Below are positions 1 to 5,682 of a DNA stretch of 7,849 nt, in pieces. The translations under genes were made by a program, and so were the position numbers. The DNA is taken from the NCBI GenBank assembly GCA_910585075.1, contig CAJUED010000092.1:1-7849 (forward strand), in the 5' to 3' direction. Position 1 is the first letter of the stretch. The number at the start of each line of letters is the position of its first letter. The notes beneath the pieces were generated by a model. That model was not told where the DNA came from. It did not search any database and worked only from the letters and a program-made list of their open reading frames with translations. The stretch comes from an uncultured Lachnospiraceae bacterium. Lineage in GTDB: Bacteria > Bacillota > Clostridia > Lachnospirales > Lachnospiraceae.

Positions 1-61
1 AACGATCCATAGCTGCCTTAGCTTCAGGAACTTCTACTCTATTAGATTTGCTGCTAGCCAT
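1..61 (-). CDS. Alpha/beta-type small acid-soluble spore protein (5' part only)
   Basis: Only the first 20 codons are visible; the gene runs off the left edge. The visible protein begins MASSKSNRVEVPEAKAAMDR, which has the family's usual start: a short Ser/Asn-rich tail followed by the VPEA(K)-A-(M/L)-(D/N)-R segment. Proteins of this family (about 60-70 residues) coat and protect DNA in the dormant spore and are degraded at germination, so the organism very probably forms endospores. The start is supported by a strong ribosome binding site, GGAGGTG on the minus strand (bases 68-74), six bases before the ATG. Genes of this type are normally single transcription units made in the forespore under sigma G. 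The C-terminal half and the germination-protease site lie outside the window. Confidence 0.9.
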   Translation of the reverse strand, partial: MASSKSNRVEVPEAKAAMDR

Positions 62-106
62 CTTTTTCACCTCCGTTATTTTTTTTGACTGCCTGTTGCA
101 GTCCTG

Positions 107-145
107 CTTCAAGATAAGCGTTTTGACTTTACGCTTATCTCGAAG
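107..145 (-). repeat. Long inverted repeat in the leader of the spore protein gene
   Basis: The arms AGATAAGCGT (112-121) and ACGCTTATCT (131-140) pair perfectly around a 9-base loop. After one mismatch (111/141) they continue with CTTC (107-110) and GAAG (142-145), giving 14 pairs and one mismatch. On the minus strand it is followed by a second small hairpin and then the spore protein ribosome binding site. It could stabilise the mRNA, control translation, or be a protein-binding site. It is not a standard terminator, because no T run follows on either strand. Confidence 0.6.
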
Positions 146-212
146 TTTCCTCCGTTTTAAGCGCCGTCTTTATCACTTATCTTGTTCATAGTATTAACGG
201 TGTTCGTGAAAA

Positions 213-240
213 TATTATGGTAAGTTTTTCCGGTTTATTT
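213..240 (-). promoter_or_regulatory. Possible sigma-G promoter for the spore protein gene
   Basis: The minus strand carries CATAATA at 219-213, a full match to the sigma-G minus-10 consensus CATWHTA. The best minus-35 candidate is AAATA (240-236), one mismatch from GHATR, but the 16-base spacer is short for this factor. The expected forespore control of this gene family supports the guess. The resulting leader would be long, about 145 bases, which is unusual. Confidence 0.3.
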
Positions 241-244
241 AGAA

Positions 245-748
245 TTAAAAGCTTCTTATTTTATCGCTGCCGTCGTCCTCGGTATTTTCTATGGAACGGA
301 CAATCAGGTAATAGCCATAGTCTGCATTTACCTGCACGTATACTCTGTCCCCTGCTTTATGTCCTAAAAGCGCCTTGCCGATTGGCGACTCCACACTCAC
401 AAGGCCTTCCAATGAATTTCCCCGCATGGTTGTCACAATTTTGTACTTCTCAATGGCGCCGTCCTCCTCGAACTCCACCTCAACAGTATTGTTCACACCG
501 ATTTCATCCTCTTTGGAGTCGTCAGATATCACTTCCGCCGTTTTAATCATACGCTCCAGAAAACGGATACGGCTTTCATTTTTATTCTTTTCTCTTTTTG
601 CGGCATAGTATTCAAAATTTTCACTTAAATCGCCATGAGCCCTGGCTTCTTTTACCGACTCTAAAAGCTTTGGACGTATGACCAGCTTTCTCTCCTCTAT
701 CTCAGCCTCCATAGCTGCAATATCCTTTTTCGTTAACTGATTATACAT
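245..748 (-). CDS. GreA/GreB-family transcription elongation factor (paralogue)
   Basis: The product is a cytoplasmic factor that enters the RNA polymerase secondary channel and stimulates cleavage of backtracked transcripts. Counting from the chosen start, residues 2-72 form the two-helix coiled coil with the family signature EARAHGDLSEN. Asp40 and Glu43 match the catalytic acidic pair at the tip (Asp41/Glu44 of E. coli GreA). Residues about 80-150 form the FKBP-like domain, with the conserved SPIGKALLGHKAGD segment. At 167 residues it is slightly longer than ordinary GreA (about 158), because of an acidic-then-basic tail ending DKIRSF. The stretch after the tip (SENFEYYAAKREKNKNES) departs from the usual SENAEYDAAKDEQ, so this is probably a second copy rather than the housekeeping GreA. 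An in-frame ATG four codons upstream (758-760) lacks a ribosome binding site; GGGGA seven bases before the ATG at 746-748 favours the shorter start. It probably shares a transcript with the CBS gene upstream. Confidence 0.85.
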   Translation of the reverse strand: MYNQLTKKDIAAMEAEIEERKLVIRPKLLESVKEARAHGDLSENFEYYAAKREKNKNESRIRFLERMIKTAEVISDDSKEDEIGVNNTVEVEFEEDGAIEKYKIVTTMRGNSLEGLVSVESPIGKALLGHKAGDRVYVQVNADYGYYLIVRSIENTEDDGSDKIRSF

Positions 749-782
749 TTTAATCCCCATTCCGAAGCGTTTGCATTACCAT

Positions 783-817
783 CACACAATTTGTGACGCT
801 CCGGCACAAATTGCATG
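783..817 (-). repeat. Inverted repeat between the CBS gene and the GreA-like gene
   Basis: CAATTTGTG (787-795) and CACAAATTG (805-813) are perfect inverted arms around a 9-base GC-rich loop. In minus-strand RNA the stem extends by two G-U and two Watson-Crick pairs, to about 13 pairs. It begins three bases after the CBS stop codon and ends about 35 bases before the start of the GreA-like gene. No T tract follows, so it is not a canonical terminator. It may be an mRNA processing or stability element, or a protein-binding dyad. Confidence 0.6.
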
Positions 818-819
818 CT

Positions 820-1260
820 CTAGTCAATTTTCATTCCCCCTGCCTCTAACTGGGCTTTCACCAGCTTCCTGCAGAGATATTGAATCAAATCCTTCCTGGT
901 AATCAGGCCGATAAAACGCTTTCTGTCATCCACCACCGGGACAAAATTCTGATTCATTGCCTTGTTCAACAAATCTTCCATGTTTACATCCACGTCAACC
1001 GGCTCATTGTCACGCATTCGCGGAACCTCGGTCATTAAAATATCCTCCGCTCCCCGCAAGGACAAATCATCCTGATCCTTGATATACCAGAGCAAATCGC
1101 CTTCTGTCAAGGTACCTATGTAGCTCCCGTCCTCTCTGGCGATAACCGGAATGGCGGAATACCTGTGATTTTCCATTTTTTCCAAAACCTGACGCAGCGT
1201 GTCCGTATCGTAAACATAGGCCACCTCACTTTTGGGCGTTAAAAAAAATAATATATTCAT
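820..1260 (-). CDS. Two-CBS-domain protein, similar to c-di-AMP receptor CbpB/DarB
   Basis: This 146-residue protein consists of a tandem CBS pair and little else: CBS1 at about residues 8-62 (RYSAIPVI, YIGTLTEGDLL) and CBS2 at about 73-130 (NFVPVVDD, FIGLITRKDLIQYL). Such Bateman modules bind adenine nucleotides. The length and several segments resemble B. subtilis CbpB/DarB (YkuL), which binds c-di-AMP and controls Rel and pyruvate carboxylase: DILMTEVPRMRDNEPV here matches that protein's VMLTDIPRLHINDP segment in position and pattern, and YSAIPV matches YTAIPV. The ligand is therefore an inference. There is no membrane or catalytic domain. The ATG has no well-placed ribosome binding site; the nearest, GGGAAAGG, is about 18 bases upstream. 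There is no in-frame start nearer to it, and the N-terminus looks complete. Codons 4-7 contain a run of eight T. The gene is probably co-transcribed with the GreA-like gene, 71 bases downstream. Confidence 0.85.
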   Translation of the reverse strand: MNILFFLTPKSEVAYVYDTDTLRQVLEKMENHRYSAIPVIAREDGSYIGTLTEGDLLWYIKDQDDLSLRGAEDILMTEVPRMRDNEPVDVDVNMEDLLNKAMNQNFVPVVDDRKRFIGLITRKDLIQYLCRKLVKAQLEAGGMKID

Positions 1261-1302
1261 GAATGTATTCTTTTGTAACCTTTCCCAATTTTATATCATT
1301 TT

Positions 1303-1311
1303 AGTATAGCA
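1303..1311 (-). promoter_or_regulatory. Extended minus-10 promoter for the CBS gene
   Basis: The minus strand reads TGCTATACT (1311-1303), an extended minus-10 (TGn plus a five-of-six match to TATAAT). There is no good minus-35 at the right distance, which extended minus-10 promoters can tolerate. Transcription would start about 35-40 bases before the ATG. Confidence 0.4.
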
Positions 1312-1325
1312 GCGACAGATAAATC

Positions 1326-1342
1326 CGCACCACCAATGTGCG
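1326..1342 (-). terminator. Weak terminator-like hairpin after the DJ-1 family gene
   Basis: CGCAC (1326-1330) and GTGCG (1338-1342) form a five-pair stem with a 7-base loop. On the minus strand it is followed by GATTTATC, a poor T tract. It lies about 47 bases past the stop of the DJ-1 family gene and just before the CBS promoter, where a terminator would be expected, but the stem is short. Confidence 0.25.
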
Positions 1343-1388
1343 CCGTATCAAAATTTTTATTTTCAATACAGCGCAAAAAGCGTAGGTA

Positions 1389-1946
1389 TCAGAATTTTCC
1401 CTCGTAAACCACTTTCTCTGCCATAGCCTCGCTGGCTTTCCTGTCCGCGAAATATTCTATCAGCGAAAGTCCGAAAGCAATGGAGCAGCCCATACCTCTG
1501 CCCGTAATAATGTTCCCATCGCGCACTGCGGGCTCATAGGTCACATCAGCCCCTGTCAGCTGGTCTTCCATACCGGGATAGCAGATTGCTTTCTTTCCTT
1601 TTAAAAGGCCTCTGTGTCCTAAAATTGTGGGAGCCGCACAGATGGCGCACACGGCCTTGCCTGCCGCTGCAAAAGCATCCACCTGCTCCATCAAAGGAGC
1701 GCATTCTTCCAAATTCTTGGTCCCCATAAGGCCGCCGGGCAGCACAAGCATATCCACCTTGGAAAAATCCACATCCTCCAGCTTCTTATCCGTGACCACC
1801 GGGATTTTGTGGGAGCCTTCTACGGTCTTATCCTCCATAATGGAAACCATCTCTGTGTCAATGCCCTGCCTGCGCAGAAGGTCAACTACCGTAAGGGCCT
1901 CAATTTCTTCAAAACCTGTACCAAAAAATACACATACTCTGCTCAT
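1389..1946 (-). CDS. DJ-1/PfpI-family protein (ThiJ-like)
   Basis: The 185-residue cytoplasmic protein has the flavodoxin-like fold expected of the DJ-1 subfamily: strand 1 VCVFFGTGFEEIEA, the VLPGG turn near residues 68-72, and the nucleophile elbow AICAAP with Cys103. Glu16 of FEEIEA matches human DJ-1 Glu18, which tunes that cysteine. The position usually held by His126 in DJ-1 is Tyr123 here (CYPGMED), as in many bacterial members. Family members act as deglycase/glyoxalase III-type or redox-stress proteins, or as chaperones; the sequence does not decide which. An ATG four codons upstream (1956-1958) is in frame, but GGAG lies seven bases before the ATG at 1944-1946, so the shorter start is chosen. 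The gene is divergent from the CYTH gene. Confidence 0.9.
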   Translation of the reverse strand: MSRVCVFFGTGFEEIEALTVVDLLRRQGIDTEMVSIMEDKTVEGSHKIPVVTDKKLEDVDFSKVDMLVLPGGLMGTKNLEECAPLMEQVDAFAAAGKAVCAICAAPTILGHRGLLKGKKAICYPGMEDQLTGADVTYEPAVRDGNIITGRGMGCSIAFGLSLIEYFADRKASEAMAEKVVYEGKF

Positions 1947-1952
1947 AATAAT

Positions 1953-1956
1953 CTCC
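1953..1956 (-). promoter_or_regulatory. Ribosome binding site that decides the DJ-1 gene start
   Basis: GGAG on the minus strand overlaps the upstream in-frame ATG codon (ATGGAG) and sits six to seven bases before the ATG at 1946-1944. This is correct spacing for the second ATG only. Confidence 0.6.
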
Positions 1957-1962
1957 ATTTCC

Positions 1963-1978
1963 GCAGCTTTCCTGCTGC
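1963..1978 (-). repeat. Small stem-loop in the leader of the DJ-1 gene
   Basis: GCAGC (1963-1967) and GCTGC (1974-1978) pair perfectly around six bases. The hairpin sits in the expected 5' leader, a few bases before the ribosome binding site. Its function is unknown; it may have none. Confidence 0.35.
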
Positions 1979-1985
1979 TATGAAT

Positions 1986-2015
1986 ATTTTACCATTTTAT
2001 ATATCAAAATTCCAA
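1986..2015 (-). promoter_or_regulatory. Sigma-A type promoter for the DJ-1 gene
   Basis: On the minus strand, TTGGAA (2015-2010) and TAAAAT (1991-1986) are separated by 18 bases, four-of-six and five-of-six matches to consensus. The spot is right for the gene beginning at 1946 and lies back to back with the CYTH promoter. Confidence 0.45.
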
Positions 2016-2023
2016 TTAACGAT

Positions 2024-2052
2024 TTGTAAACTTTCTTAAGGAATATTATACT
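2024..2052 (+). promoter_or_regulatory. Sigma-A type promoter for the CYTH gene
   Basis: TTGTAA (2024-2029) and TATACT (2047-2052) are separated by exactly 17 bases, four-of-six and five-of-six matches. Transcription would begin near 2059, just ahead of the ribosome binding site AAAGGAG (2063-2069). Confidence 0.55.
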
Positions 2053-2078
2053 ATTAATAAAGAAAGGAGACCCCATTT

Positions 2079-2576
2079 ATGGAAATCGAACGCAAATTTT
2101 TAATCAAAGAACTCCCCTCAAACCTTGAAAGCTTCCAATGCCTTTTGATTGAGCAGGCTTACCTTAATACCGATCCGGTCATCCGAATCCGCAGGCAGGA
2201 TGAGGATTATTACCTGACTTACAAGGGAAAAGGGCTTATGGCCAGGGAAGAATATAATCTGCCTTTAAATAAGGAAGCTTATCTTCATCTGCTCCCAAAA
2301 GCTGACGGAAATGTCATAACCAAAAAGAGATATCTGATCCCCATTGACCATCCCTCTTTTGCCGCCGATTATACCCTCCCTAAAAGTCCTGTCCATTTGA
2401 CTGTCGAACTGGATATTTTTGAAAAGCCCTTTGCTCCACTCATTATAGCCGAAGTGGAATTCCCGGATGCTGAAATGGCAGACGCCTTTCTTCCTCCCTC
2501 ATGGCTGGGCCAGGATGTGACCAACGATACTGCATATCACAATTCCACCCTGTCCCAGAAGGTATTTCCCCGGTAA
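2079..2576 (+). CDS. CYTH-domain protein (triphosphate tunnel metalloenzyme family)
   Basis: The 165-residue protein opens with the hallmark ExExK motif, MEIERKFL (Glu2, Glu4, Lys6), followed by the charged residues that line the family's eight-stranded tunnel: Arg36 and Arg38 (VIRIRRQ), Lys49 (LTYKG), Arg56 and Glu58 (AREEY), Lys82-Arg84 (TKKRY), Glu110 and Asp112 (VELDIF), Glu125 and Glu127 (AEVEF). Acidic residues at the two ends bind metal ions, and the basic ones bind triphosphate. Family members hydrolyse inorganic triphosphate or thiamine triphosphate, or make cAMP; short bacterial stand-alone members are most often triphosphatases, which is the likely role. The start follows AAAGGAG by nine bases. 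It is the only plus-strand gene, convergent with malQ. No fused CHAD domain is present. Confidence 0.9.
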   Translation: MEIERKFLIKELPSNLESFQCLLIEQAYLNTDPVIRIRRQDEDYYLTYKGKGLMAREEYNLPLNKEAYLHLLPKADGNVITKKRYLIPIDHPSFAADYTLPKSPVHLTVELDIFEKPFAPLIIAEVEFPDAEMADAFLPPSWLGQDVTNDTAYHNSTLSQKVFPR

Positions 2577-2607
2577 TCTGCTGTCCCATGTCTGACCTGT
2601 GTCATAT

Positions 2608-2632
2608 AAAACGCAGCTGTGGGTTACGTTTT
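2608..2632. terminator. Weak bidirectional terminator-like hairpin between convergent genes
   Basis: AAAACG (2608-2613) and CGTTTT (2627-2632) pair perfectly around 13 bases. The arms supply A and T tracts on both strands, as in shared terminators between convergent genes. The stem has only two G-C pairs, so the call is weak. Confidence 0.3.
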
Positions 2633-2642
2633 CTCTGAAAAT

Positions 2643-4130
2643 TTATTTTTTACAGGGAACTCTCCCATACAGCTTGCAAAGCCCATAAATTTTCTCTGCA
2701 AGTTCCTCATTTGCCTGGCCCTTCACCATTCTCCACTTCCAGTTATCTCCAAGGGTGGAGGGCAGGTTGATTCTGGCTTCCCCTCCAAGTCCAAGGTAAT
2801 CCTGCATAAGAATGACAGATGTATCAGCCACACTTGAAACAGCCGCACGTATAAAATTCCAGCCTATTTCCTTCCGCCCTTTTATGTTCAAATATGCTTT
2901 TGCAAAGCTTTTATCCTTTCGACCAAGCGAGTCAAACCAGCTGAGGGTGGTATCATTGTCATGGGTTCCGGTGTAAACCACACAATTAGGTGAATACTTG
3001 TGAGGCAGATAATCGCTTTCCCCGTCCCAGTCAAAGGCAAACTGCAAAACCTTCATGCCGGGATAACCGGTCTTTTTCACCAGTTTTAAGACTGATGGAG
3101 TCAAATAGCCCAGATCCTCGGCAATCACCGGTTTGTTGCCGATTTCCCTTTTCATCACCTGGAACAAGTCGTACCCGGGGCCCTTTTCCCATCTGCCGTT
3201 TTCCGCCGTCTCGTCCCCAAAAGGAATGTTGTAATACTCGTCAAAGCCCCTGAAATGGTCAATCCGCACCACGTCATAGAGCTTATAACAGTAGGAAATC
3301 CTTCTCATCCACCATGCATACCCGGTCTCCTTGTGATAATCCCAGCGGTATAAGGGATTTCCCCAAAGCTGTCCCGTTGCGGAAAAAGCATCCGGCGGGC
3401 ACCCTGCCACTCCGGTAGGCAGCCTGTTTTCATCAAACTGAAAAAGCTCCGGATTTGCCCAGGCATCTGCGCTGTCAAAGGCCACATAAATGGGAATGTC
3501 CCCGATAATCCGAATCCCATTGTCATTGGCATATTTCTTAAGACGCCCCCACTGCTCTGCAAACAGATACTGCTGGTATTCGTAAAAAAGAATTTCTTCC
3601 TTTAATTCCTCCCGATACCTGCAAAGGGCCTCCTTGCGGCGCAGACGGATATCCTCATCCCACTCTGACCAGCTCTTTCCCTGATAGGAATCCTTTATGG
3701 CCATATAAAGAGCATAATCAGGGAGCCAGTAGTCGTTTTCCCGGACAAAATCCAAAAATTCTTCCTTCTCCTCAATATGGCTGTTTCGAAACGCTTCCTT
3801 CAGTATCACAAATCTTGACTGATAAATCTTTTCATAATCCACATAGGCCTGGCTCCCGCCCCAGTCCCGTGCCTCGCACTGCTCCTTTGTCAAAAGGCCT
3901 TCCTCTATAAGCTGCTCCAAATCAATAAAGTAAGGATTTCCCGCAAATGTGGAGAAGGACTGATAGGGGGAATCTCCATAGCCCGTAGGGCCTAAGGGCA
4001 AAATCTGCCAGTAGGTCTGCCCTGCCGCCTTCAAAAAATCCACAAATTCGTAAGCTTCCTTTGAAAATGCCCCAATTCCATATTTAGACCAGATACTGGA
4101 TATTGGTAATAAAATGCCGCTTGCTCTCAT
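2643..4130 (-). CDS. malQ: 4-alpha-glucanotransferase (GH77, amylomaltase)
   Basis: This cytoplasmic enzyme moves maltosyl and longer glucan units between alpha-1,4-glucans, releasing glucose, in maltodextrin and glycogen use. The 495-residue product has the family's usual length. It starts with MRASGILLPISSIWSKYGIG and contains the sugar-binding stretch GDIPIYVAFDSADAWANPE (210-228), the nucleophile Asp291 in VRIDHFRGF, the acid/base Glu338 in VIAEDLG, and Asp391 in GTHDNDTT. The C-terminal LPSTLGDNWKWR (456-467) is also typical. The frame stays open 92 codons further upstream, into the amylase gene, but the ATG at 4128-4130 has GGAGG six to seven bases ahead and begins exactly where the family does. 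The amylase gene ends 91 bases upstream, with a terminator-like hairpin between the two. Confidence 0.95.
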   Translation of the reverse strand: MRASGILLPISSIWSKYGIGAFSKEAYEFVDFLKAAGQTYWQILPLGPTGYGDSPYQSFSTFAGNPYFIDLEQLIEEGLLTKEQCEARDWGGSQAYVDYEKIYQSRFVILKEAFRNSHIEEKEEFLDFVRENDYWLPDYALYMAIKDSYQGKSWSEWDEDIRLRRKEALCRYREELKEEILFYEYQQYLFAEQWGRLKKYANDNGIRIIGDIPIYVAFDSADAWANPELFQFDENRLPTGVAGCPPDAFSATGQLWGNPLYRWDYHKETGYAWWMRRISYCYKLYDVVRIDHFRGFDEYYNIPFGDETAENGRWEKGPGYDLFQVMKREIGNKPVIAEDLGYLTPSVLKLVKKTGYPGMKVLQFAFDWDGESDYLPHKYSPNCVVYTGTHDNDTTLSWFDSLGRKDKSFAKAYLNIKGRKEIGWNFIRAAVSSVADTSVILMQDYLGLGGEARINLPSTLGDNWKWRMVKGQANEELAEKIYGLCKLYGRVPCKK

Positions 4131-4164
4131 ACGCACCCTCCTTATAAAATCTGTATTTTTGCAG

Positions 4165-4193
4165 AAAAACCCTGTGTTCGCGCACAGGGTCTT
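4165..4193 (-). terminator. Terminator or attenuator between the amylase gene and malQ
   Basis: In minus-strand RNA, ACCCTGTG (4190-4183) pairs perfectly with CACAGGGT (4176-4169) around a six-base loop, CGCGAA. The stem can extend by one G-U and two A-U pairs and ends in a run of five T (4169-4165). This is a good intrinsic terminator. It lies between two genes of the same pathway with little room for a separate malQ promoter after it, so partial read-through lowering malQ expression is likely. Confidence 0.65.
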
Positions 4194-4221
4194 CGGGTCT
4201 GTAAAGGTATTAAATTGAAAA

Positions 4222-5532
4222 TTAGCGCTCCATCTTCCAGAAAGCCGCGCTGTAAGGGGGCAGTTCGCTTCCGCCGCCAAAATCATGGAGCTTACCGGTG
4301 ATAAGGTCAACCGCCTGTCCGCATCCCGCGTCAAAATGGGCCACATAAGGCTCGCTGTCCGCATTGATTGCCACAAGCACTCTTTCTCCATCTGTCTTTC
4401 TCTCAAAAATACACTGTTTATTGGTTAAAACAACAGAACGGAATGCGCCATAATTTAAAGCCTCCGACTCCTTCTTCGCCTGGGCAAGCTTGCTGATCCA
4501 CTCTGAGAGTTCATTAAATACCGGCTCCTCAAAGCTTGCCCGAAGTGCCGGGTCTCCTTCGCTCTTATTTGCCTTTGCACCCCACTCGCTTCCATAATAT
4601 ACGCAGGGGATTCCCGGCATACCGAAGCACATTGCATAAATCAGGGGAAGATGCTTTTCATTGGTGAGGATGCTTGCCACCCTGGTCACGTCGTGGTTGT
4701 CCACAAAGGAAAGCATGTGCTTGCCCTTGTAAAGAGTCCAGTTTTCCGGCCCGAACTGACGCAGCAGGGAATGGACAATCTCAAACATATTCATGCTGTT
4801 AAAGCTGGAATACAATCCTTTATAGCACTCATAGTTGGTGGCGGAATGCAGCATTCCGTCATTGACCATACGGTTGTAATCCCCGTGGAGCATTTCTCCA
4901 AGAAGATAAAAATCTGGCTTTAACCCTTCCGTAAAACTGCGCAGCCTTCTCACAAAGTTTTCATCCAGACAGTAAGCCACATCCAGCCTCAGGCCGTCAA
5001 TGTCAAACTCCTCCACCCAGTAGCGCACAGCGTCCAGAATATGGTCCACCACCTGGCCATTTTGAAGGTTTAACTTTACTAAGTCATAGTTGCCTTCCCA
5101 GCCCTCATACCACAGTCCGTCATTGTAATTGGAATTCCCGCCCAAATTAATCCGGAACCAATCCAGATAAGGGGAATTTTCCCTGTTCTTGACCACATCC
5201 TGAAATTGATAAAAGCCCCGGCCCACATGATTGAATACGCCGTCAAGCACCACCCGGATGCCGTTTTCATGGAGCTTATCGCAAACCTCCTTAAAATCCT
5301 CGTTGGTTCCCAGACGGGTATCAATTTTCTTGTAGTCCCTTGTATTATAACCATGGGTATCCGACTCAAATACCGGAGAAAAATAAATTGCATTTACTCC
5401 AAGCTTCTTCATATGAGGAATCCATTCCTCCACCTTCTTAATCCTGCTCACCGGCACGCCGTCATTTTCAAAAGGCGCTCCGCAAAATCCCAAAGGGTAA
5501 ATCTGATAAAAAACACTTTCATATGCCCACAT
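4222..5532 (-). CDS. GH13 alpha-amylase family enzyme, cytoplasmic (maltodextrin hydrolase-like)
   Basis: The product hydrolyses alpha-glucans, probably short maltodextrins or cyclodextrins inside the cell: there is no signal peptide and malQ follows. The four GH13 regions are all present in the 436 residues: region I DGVFNH (97-102), region II GLRLDVAY with nucleophile Asp184, region III LLGEMLHGD with acid/base Glu213, and region IV FVDNHD with transition-state Asp281. The (beta/alpha)8 barrel starts directly at SVFYQIYPLGF (6-16), so the N-terminal starch-binding domain of classical neopullulanases is missing. Domain B is the loop around residues 103-150, and a small C-terminal beta domain runs from about 365 to 436. 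The ATG has GGAGG six bases upstream (5539-5543). Exact specificity cannot be read from the sequence. Confidence 0.9.
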   Translation of the reverse strand: MWAYESVFYQIYPLGFCGAPFENDGVPVSRIKKVEEWIPHMKKLGVNAIYFSPVFESDTHGYNTRDYKKIDTRLGTNEDFKEVCDKLHENGIRVVLDGVFNHVGRGFYQFQDVVKNRENSPYLDWFRINLGGNSNYNDGLWYEGWEGNYDLVKLNLQNGQVVDHILDAVRYWVEEFDIDGLRLDVAYCLDENFVRRLRSFTEGLKPDFYLLGEMLHGDYNRMVNDGMLHSATNYECYKGLYSSFNSMNMFEIVHSLLRQFGPENWTLYKGKHMLSFVDNHDVTRVASILTNEKHLPLIYAMCFGMPGIPCVYYGSEWGAKANKSEGDPALRASFEEPVFNELSEWISKLAQAKKESEALNYGAFRSVVLTNKQCIFERKTDGERVLVAINADSEPYVAHFDAGCGQAVDLITGKLHDFGGGSELPPYSAAFWKMER

Positions 5533-5550
5533 ATGATTCCTCCATTCCGG

Positions 5551-5591
5551 CCGGCTTCGTTATGCCCTGTTTTCTGTCCTGGCAAAGCCGG
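5551..5591 (-). repeat. Stem-loop forming the leader of the amylase mRNA
   Basis: AAGCCGG (5585-5591) and CCGGCTT (5551-5557) are perfect inverted arms. Inside them TGCC and GGCA can add four more pairs with a bulge of five bases on one side. The structure starts within a few bases of the predicted transcription start and ends about seven bases before the GGAGG ribosome binding site, so it fills nearly the whole leader. It could protect the 5' end or gate translation. Confidence 0.45.
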
Positions 5592-5601
5592 GCCGTTATT
5601 T

Positions 5602-5630
5602 AGTTTACCATATTTTTACGGGCCACGCAA
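5602..5630 (-). promoter_or_regulatory. Promoter of the amylase-malQ unit
   Basis: On the minus strand, TGGTAAACT (5610-5602) is an extended minus-10, with TTGCGT (5630-5625) 17 bases upstream of the hexamer as a weak minus-35. The predicted start near 5595 falls at the foot of the leader stem-loop. A palindrome overlaps the minus-35. Confidence 0.45.
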
Positions 5631-5637
5631 TTATTGC
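5627..5637. promoter_or_regulatory. Palindrome GCAATTATTGC overlapping the amylase minus-35: candidate operator
   Basis: The 11 bases form a perfect inverted repeat, GCAAT-T-ATTGC, covering the minus-35 box. Maltodextrin genes in Firmicutes are commonly controlled by LacI-family regulators at such positions, though the usual central CG is missing here. The regulator is unknown. Confidence 0.3.
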
Positions 5638-5682
5638 ACGTTATTTTTCGGTGGTAGCCATCCTGAAGCCCTGCATGTTCCT

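Larger units (their letters stand above)
62..244 (-). other. Non-coding leader between the GreA-like gene and the spore protein gene
   Basis: This 183-base gap has no convincing gene on either strand. Read on the minus strand it holds a possible sigma-G minus-10 (213-219), an 11-codon ATG frame without a ribosome binding site (157-189), a long stem-loop (107-145), a short stem-loop GACTGC/GCAGTC (88-104) and then the ribosome binding site of the spore protein gene. Neither stem-loop is followed by a T tract on the minus strand, so they look like leader structure rather than terminators. Confidence 0.5.

Noticed and set aside
107..145. The long inverted repeat as terminator of the GreA-like gene
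   Set aside because: On the minus strand it is followed by CTTGAAGCAGG-type sequence, not a T tract.
157..189. A short leader peptide (11 codons including stop, minus strand) before the spore protein gene
   Set aside because: It has no ribosome binding site and no run of regulatory codons; its position is compatible with chance.
217..546. A 109-codon plus-strand frame opposite the GreA-like gene
   Set aside because: It is antisense to a well-supported gene, has no ribosome binding site and no recognisable domain.
4131..4406. A 92-codon N-terminal extension of MalQ
   Set aside because: It overlaps the amylase coding region and reads through the terminator hairpin. The ATG at 4130 has a proper ribosome binding site and the family's normal N-terminus.
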